Below are positions 60,198-64,000 of a stretch of DNA of 64,000 bases, piece by piece. Under the pieces are notes generated by a model that saw nothing but the letters and a program-made list of their open reading frames with translations, made no database searches and was not told where the DNA came from. Each line of letters opens with the position of its first letter. Position 1 is the stretch's first letter. This DNA is from JAPOVO01 sp026708165. Lineage in GTDB: Bacteria > Chloroflexota > UBA11872 > VXNJ01. The position numbers and the translations under genes are program-made. Where the stretch lies: the NCBI GenBank assembly GCA_965208775.1, contig OZ242360.1, positions 1,116,001 to 1,180,000 of the forward strand, in the 5' to 3' direction.

Positions 60198-60446
60198 ATG
60201 AAGCAAGCTGATCGGATTAGGCGGTTTGCAATCGCGACGTACATAGAGCCAGCTCGCACGAAGGGTGACAAGACCGTGCAAATTCGAGCTGGCGATCTTC
60301 ATGACCGGCTTGGGCTACACGACCGTCTTCCGGCGGTCTGCGGCGCTCTGGGGGCGCTCAAGTTTCAGACAAAAGCTGGAGTATCCCTGATTGAGCGAAG
60401 CGGACCTCACCAAGGCAGGAATGCGGTCTTTGTGTTCGAGTTGTGA
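60198..60446 (+). CDS. Small basic protein associated with restriction genes
   Basis: An 82-residue protein (ATG 60198, GGAGG 6 nt upstream). ADRIRRFAIATYIEPART, VQIRAGDLHDRLGLHDRLPA and VCGALGALKF form a winged-helix-like pattern. I have seen similar short proteins beside nuclease genes in environmental genomes; no function is assigned. It is 39 bp after the DUF262-HNH gene on the same strand. Confidence 0.6.
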   Translation: MKQADRIRRFAIATYIEPARTKGDKTVQIRAGDLHDRLGLHDRLPAVCGALGALKFQTKAGVSLIERSGPHQGRNAVFVFEL

Positions 60447-60464
60447 GCGCGGTGTGGGAGTCTA

Positions 60465-60752
60465 GTGCAGTACTGGATTTGTGAGAATCTGCAACAGGGC
60501 ACGATGTTCGTTCACGAAGCACGTTGCGGCCACTGCAATGGAGGGCGCGGCAGGTCCAAGTCATCGGCTGCGGAACGGTGGATTGGGCCATTCAATGACG
60601 TGAAGCAGGCTCGGAAGAGGGCCGAACTAATGATGGGGGAGGCCGCAATCTCTCCGCTACGTGAGGCCCGAATAGCTCAGTGCTGCGCTAAGCGCATAAG
60701 CGCTGAAAACTTCATGAAATGGTGGAAAGAACATTTGGACTCTAGGCGCTGA
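60465..60752 (+). CDS. Hypothetical protein with Cys/His-rich N-terminal motif
   Basis: A 95-residue protein with a GTG start at 60465 and GGGAG 4 nt upstream. The N-terminus has FVHEARCGHCNGGRGR, a possible metal site (Cys-x-x-Cys plus two His), and RWIGPFNDVKQARKRAE follows. The second half is helical, with a CC pair near residue 73. Function unknown. It lies in the island between the 82-residue protein and the truncated GIY-YIG gene. Confidence 0.55.
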   Translation: MQYWICENLQQGTMFVHEARCGHCNGGRGRSKSSAAERWIGPFNDVKQARKRAELMMGEAAISPLREARIAQCCAKRISAENFMKWWKEHLDSRR

Positions 60753-60793
60753 AGTCGAAGAGATGCCAAGGTTCACCTTGAGACGAGGCGACA

Positions 60794-61237
60794 GTGGGTG
60801 ACGGCGAACGGATTCTGCTCAAGAACATCTGGCAGATTGAGAATCCCCACGAATACAAGGTCCACTTTGGGTGGTGGAACGGCCAAGCGCAACCCCTCGA
60901 TGAGTGGGCGAATGACCGGTCGCGCTGGGTTGTGTGGCAACAGTATCGGACTAAAGACGAGTTCAATCGCCGTTACATTTTCTCCCTCATGAACTTCTAC
61001 CATGAGAAGGATAAGCAGGCTTGGCTGTTCGGCGGCATTTTCCAGGTGTTGGGGCGTCGGGGAAATCGATACGATGTCAAACTCACGGACCTGGGCGGTC
61101 CTTTCATTGGCCGGCTAAAGCTGTGGTCGTCCTATCGAGCACGGCAGAAAGAGGTCAATTTCGAGAACCACTACCACAACCTCGAAGTATTGGAGATCCT
61201 GCGAGAGCCGTATTCTGGACAGACATCTTCCGGCTAA
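60794..61237 (+). pseudogene. GIY-YIG nuclease family gene ended by a nonsense codon
   Basis: The 147-residue open part matches the N-terminal domain that precedes GIY-YIG in one family: YKVHFGWWNGQAQPLDEWAN, FNRRYIFSLMNFYHEKDKQA, WLFGGIFQVLGRRGNRYDV, and FENHYHNLEVLEILREPYSG. In that family the next residues read GYEDV before the nuclease domain. Here the codons are GGC-TAA-GAG-GAT-GTC, so the Tyr has become a stop, and one frame over FSF can be read 9 nt later. No GIY-YIG motif follows; 61238-61440 looks eroded. GTG start at 60794. The comparison with the family is from memory. Confidence 0.6.
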
Positions 61238-61442
61238 GAGGATGTCGCGATTCTCCTTCGGCCTGAACCGTAACTGAGGCTAACCCACGCCCACTGACAT
61301 CCGTGACCTCTCGCCGACCAGGGCGCACAGGCTTCGCATCGTCCAGGCAGTCACGTTCACCGACTAGTCTGGATCCTTCCACTTCGCCATCGTCCGCCGC
61401 AGCTCACGGCAAACAGAGCAGCCGCGGCGCGAGCTATAGACC

Positions 61443-62279
61443 CTACCTGCCTCCAAAGGGCAGAAACACGCCATCCCTGCGGCGCAGCGCGGTCCAGGCG
61501 TGGGACACCGCCAGGATGGCCAGCGCCGTCAGCACTATCGCGCCGCCTGCCGATACGTCGCTGTAGAACGCGAACGCCAATCCCGTGAGTACGCTGACAA
61601 CCCCCACGACGATTGCCGTGCCCACCGCGGCCCGCAGGCCCCGAGCCAGACGCAAGCCAACCAACACCGGTATAACCAGCATCGCTCCCACCAGCAGGAC
61701 GCCGACCACCCGCATCGACAGCGATATGGTCGCGCCGGTTAGCACCGCCAGCGCGAGGTTCAGCAGACCGGTCCGCACGCCGCTTACTCTGGCCAGGTCG
61801 TCATCGAGGGCTATCTGCGCCAGGTCGACGAAGAAAACCGCCACGAACAATGCCACGGCCACGGTCAGTCCGGCGAGCAGCCACAGGTCCAGCGGCGACA
61901 CGCTCAGGATCGAACCGAACAGAAACGAGAACAGATCGACGTTGAAGCCTCGGGCGATGCCGATCACCACGACGGCGAAAGCCAGCGAGCCGTATAGCAC
62001 GACGGCCATCGCCACGTCGCCCGGGAGCCGTCCGCGCGAGCGCAGTTGCTCCACCAGGATCGCGCCCAGCGATGCCGACGCCACGGCCGCCGCCGAGGGG
62101 AACGTCTTCGTGGCAAGGCCGATCGCCACACCCATTAGCGCAACGTGCGCGAGCGTATCCGCGATCAGCGAGAATCGCCGCAGAACGATGAACATACCGA
62201 GCATGGGCCCCAGCACGCCCACAAGCGTGCCCCCGGCCAGGGCCCGCAGCATGAATTCGTACTGGAGGATCGCCGGCAT
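61443..62279 (-). CDS. znuB: Zinc ABC transporter permease
   Basis: Integral membrane protein of 278 residues with about eight helices, ABC-3 family. GMFIVLRRFSLIADTLAHVALMG carries the family motif (LADALAHA-like), and LFSFLFGSILSVSPLDLWLL and SMRVVGVLLVGAMLVIPVL follow. Last gene of the operon, 2 bp after znuC. Confidence 0.92.
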   Translation of the reverse strand: MPAILQYEFMLRALAGGTLVGVLGPMLGMFIVLRRFSLIADTLAHVALMGVAIGLATKTFPSAAAVASASLGAILVEQLRSRGRLPGDVAMAVVLYGSLAFAVVVIGIARGFNVDLFSFLFGSILSVSPLDLWLLAGLTVAVALFVAVFFVDLAQIALDDDLARVSGVRTGLLNLALAVLTGATISLSMRVVGVLLVGAMLVIPVLVGLRLARGLRAAVGTAIVVGVVSVLTGLAFAFYSDVSAGGAIVLTALAILAVSHAWTALRRRDGVFLPFGGR

Positions 62280-62281
62280 CG

Positions 62282-63067
62282 CTAGCGATGCTCGTTGAGC
62301 GCGCCGTGGACCAGACCGTCCACCGGCACGCCATAGAGGGTGGATATCTCATCTCGGGTCAGTTCATGCGGCGGACCGTGCCGCACGAGCCTGCAGTTCA
62401 GGCACGCCACGGTGCTGGCTTCGCGGACCATCGCCCCAATGTCGTGCGAAACGATCACGACGGTGATGTTTCGCTCGCGGTTGATATCGCGAAGAGTGTC
62501 GTACAGCTGCTCTTCACCGGAGACGTCCACGCCGGCCGCGGGTTCATCCAGCACTAGCAAGTCGGGCCGGCGCACCAGCGCCCGGGCGAGCAGCACGCGC
62601 CGTTGTTGGCCCACCGATAGCTCCGACATACGCCGGCGCCTGTACTTGGTCATGCCAACCGCTTCAAGCGCCTCCATCACATCCGGCCGCTCGGACCGGT
62701 GAAATATCGCGAACGGCGAGAAACCGTCATAAGAGCCATGAGCCACCGTCTCGGCCACGGTGGCCGGGAAATCCCGCCATGCCCCGGCTACTACCTGTGG
62801 CAGGTATCCGACCCGGCGCCACTCACTGAAGTCCGCCGCATCGCATCCAAAAATCCGCACGGCGCCCGACCCCGGTTGCAGCAAGCCTAGCGCCAGCTTG
62901 ACGAGCGTGCTCTTGCCGCTGCCGTTAGGCCCCAGTAGGGCCGCAATCTCCCCTTCGTGGACCGTCAGCGACACATCCTCCACCGCCACCACCTCTCCGT
63001 AGGCGAAGGTCACGTGGTCCCACTCGATCACAGGTCTCCGCATCCAGTTTGCGGCGATCAAGAACAC
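62282..63067 (-). CDS. znuC: Zinc ABC transporter ATP-binding protein
   Basis: ATPase of 261 residues. Walker A GPNGSGKST, Q-loop YLPQ, signature LSVGQQRRVLLARAL, Walker B LLVLDEPAAGVD and H-loop IVSHDIGAM are complete. The start may be ATG 63067, overlapping znuA by 10 bp, or the ATG at 63043 (MRRPVIEWDHV), which gives the usual N-terminus. It drives the permease encoded next to it. Confidence 0.93.
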   Translation of the reverse strand: MFLIAANWMRRPVIEWDHVTFAYGEVVAVEDVSLTVHEGEIAALLGPNGSGKSTLVKLALGLLQPGSGAVRIFGCDAADFSEWRRVGYLPQVVAGAWRDFPATVAETVAHGSYDGFSPFAIFHRSERPDVMEALEAVGMTKYRRRRMSELSVGQQRRVLLARALVRRPDLLVLDEPAAGVDVSGEEQLYDTLRDINRERNITVVIVSHDIGAMVREASTVACLNCRLVRHGPPHELTRDEISTLYGVPVDGLVHGALNEHR

Positions 63068-64000
63068 TCCAGGGCAAGCCTGAGGCTGGCCAGGTTGTCG
63101 CGCATGAGACCTAAGTAGTCGCCATGAGCCTCGAGTTCTCCCTCCGTCACGCTCTCAAGGACATGAATGGGAAGAAGCTCGGCCCCCGTCTCTCGGGCGA
63201 CTGTCTCGACGAGGCTCTCGGCGAGCACAGGTTCCACCAAGACGTAGCTCAGACCTAATTCGGTCACTTCGTCCGTGATTTCGGCGAGTTGTTGGGGCGA
63301 AGGCTCCGCTTCTGGCGATAACCCGGCGACGGGTATCTGCTCGATGTTATAGCGAGCGGCCAGGTAGCCATACGCGGCATGCGAGGTAACGAAATGGTCG
63401 TGCTTACAGGCGGCCAGGCCCGCCTCGAAGTCCGCGTGCAGCTCGTTCAGTTCGGCGATCAGCGTGTCCGCGCGCTCCCGGTAATCGTCTGCGTTATCGG
63501 CGTCCACCGCGACCAGCGCATCACGGATACGTTCGACCTGGACAACGGCGAGCTTTGGATCGAGCCACATGTGGGGGTCCAGTTCCTCGCCGTGGTGCTC
63601 GTCTTCGTGTTCCTCGCCTTCATGTTCGTCCTCGTGCTCTTCTCCCTCGTGTTCGTCCTCGTGTTCTTCTCCTTCGTGCTCGTCTTCGTGTTCCTCTCCC
63701 TCGTGTTCGTCCTCGTGTTCCTCGCCTTCGTGTTCGTCCTCGTGACCATGATCGTGACCGTGTTCGAACCCTTCGATCGCCTGCGTTGCGTCCGCCGCTT
63801 CCACCACGATCCCCGCGGCGTCGTCACCCAGCGCCTCGAGCGCCCGCTCCAGCCAGGGTTCGAGCTCCAGTCCATTCATCACGATCACGTCGGCGGCTTC
63901 GATGCTGCGCAGGTGGGACGTGGCTGGTTCAAATCCGTGGGCTTCCACGCCAGGCCCAATCAGCACCTCCACCTCAACACGATCACCCCCTATACGCTCG
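63058..64000 (-). CDS. znuA: Zinc-binding periplasmic/lipoprotein component, 5' end outside window
   Basis: Cluster A-I substrate-binding protein. The frame runs off the right edge; it enters as ERIGGDRVEVEVLIGPG, so the signal peptide is outside. Metal-binding residues: His in VEAHGFEPATSH, His in LDPHMWLDPK, His in VTSHAAYGYLA, and the late LVEPVLAES region. Between them lies a His/Glu/Asp-rich loop built of five copies of EDEHEGEEH plus a partial sixth, typical of zinc (Znu) rather than manganese binders. znuC overlaps its 3' end. A Zur box, if present, lies beyond the window. Confidence 0.93.
   Translation of the reverse strand, partial: ERIGGDRVEVEVLIGPGVEAHGFEPATSHLRSIEAADVIVMNGLELEPWLERALEALGDDAAGIVVEAADATQAIEGFEHGHDHGHEDEHEGEEHEDEHEGEEHEDEHEGEEHEDEHEGEEHEDEHEGEEHEDEHHGEELDPHMWLDPKLAVVQVERIRDALVAVDADNADDYRERADTLIAELNELHADFEAGLAACKHDHFVTSHAAYGYLAARYNIEQIPVAGLSPEAEPSPQQLAEITDEVTELGLSYVLVEPVLAESLVETVARETGAELLPIHVLESVTEGELEAHGDYLGLMRDNLASLRLALECS
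63594..63740 (-). repeat. 27-bp in-frame minisatellite in znuA
   Basis: A 27-bp unit encoding EDEHEGEEH is repeated five times, with a shorter sixth copy ending HHGEE. The copies differ at single silent or near-silent sites, so the array has drifted only slightly. It encodes the metal-binding loop of ZnuA. Confidence 0.88.

Overview
The window reads as a chromosome segment of a GC-rich bacterium. Bacterial ribosomal proteins S15 and L25, a pnp-rpsO pair, holB-ricT, glnA and SelB exclude an archaeon. Frequent TTG/GTG starts, many small redox enzymes (medium- and short-chain dehydrogenases, nitroreductases), a cytosolic reductive-dehalogenase-like protein, an archaeal-style HerA-NurA operon and dense dispersed palindromic repeats fit best with a Chloroflexota lineage of the Dehalococcoidia/SAR202 type. 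That placement is inference and was not tested. No rRNA, tRNA or CRISPR array was found.

Layout. 0-12 kb is housekeeping: pnp (cut by the left edge), rpsO, a DUF3105 protein, holB, ricT, a sugar-nucleotide epimerase, glnA with a promoter and leader terminator, a secreted SH3b protein, an AlaX editing protein and ileS. 12-20 kb holds a zinc dehydrogenase, a zinc-ribbon membrane protein, a B12-binding radical SAM enzyme, a three-gene ABC exporter, a nitroreductase and an SDR. At 20.2-22.4 kb a complete IS1595-family element with cargo ORFs has split a NIPSNAP gene; the 8-bp target duplication and terminal inverted repeats can be read. 22.7-36.4 kb carries a TrkA-type pair, an epimerase, a nitroreductase-methyltransferase fusion, a tandem PC4-domain protein, glyA, an EamA transporter, a glutathione peroxidase with an in-frame UGA at the catalytic position, several oxidoreductases, selB and a DUF4438 protein.

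36.5-42.7 kb is a surface-glycan set (DPM1-like glycosyltransferase, flippase, large membrane protein, Gmd). 42.7-47.4 kb is mixed: hydrolase, cupin, reductive-dehalogenase-like protein, epimerase. 47.5-55.1 kb is one compact operon, mre11-rad50-nurA-HAS-barrel protein-herA, a double-strand-break resection module of archaeal layout whose Rad50 has no zinc hook. After rplY comes a repeat-rich stretch (55.9-56.8 kb), an AAC(3)-like gene, and a decaying defence island at 58-61.3 kb: a DNA methyltransferase with an internal deletion, a DUF262-HNH nuclease without a clear start, and a GIY-YIG protein ended by a nonsense codon. The right end is a zinc-uptake operon (znuA-znuC-znuB), with znuA leaving the window.

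Strongest observations: (1) a selenocysteine glutathione peroxidase with a readable bSECIS hairpin, about 4 kb from selB; (2) the reconstructed IS insertion in the NIPSNAP gene; (3) the five-gene HerA/NurA/Mre11/Rad50 operon; (4) leader terminators just before rpsO and glnA; (5) the nitroreductase-methyltransferase fusion and the tandem PC4 protein.
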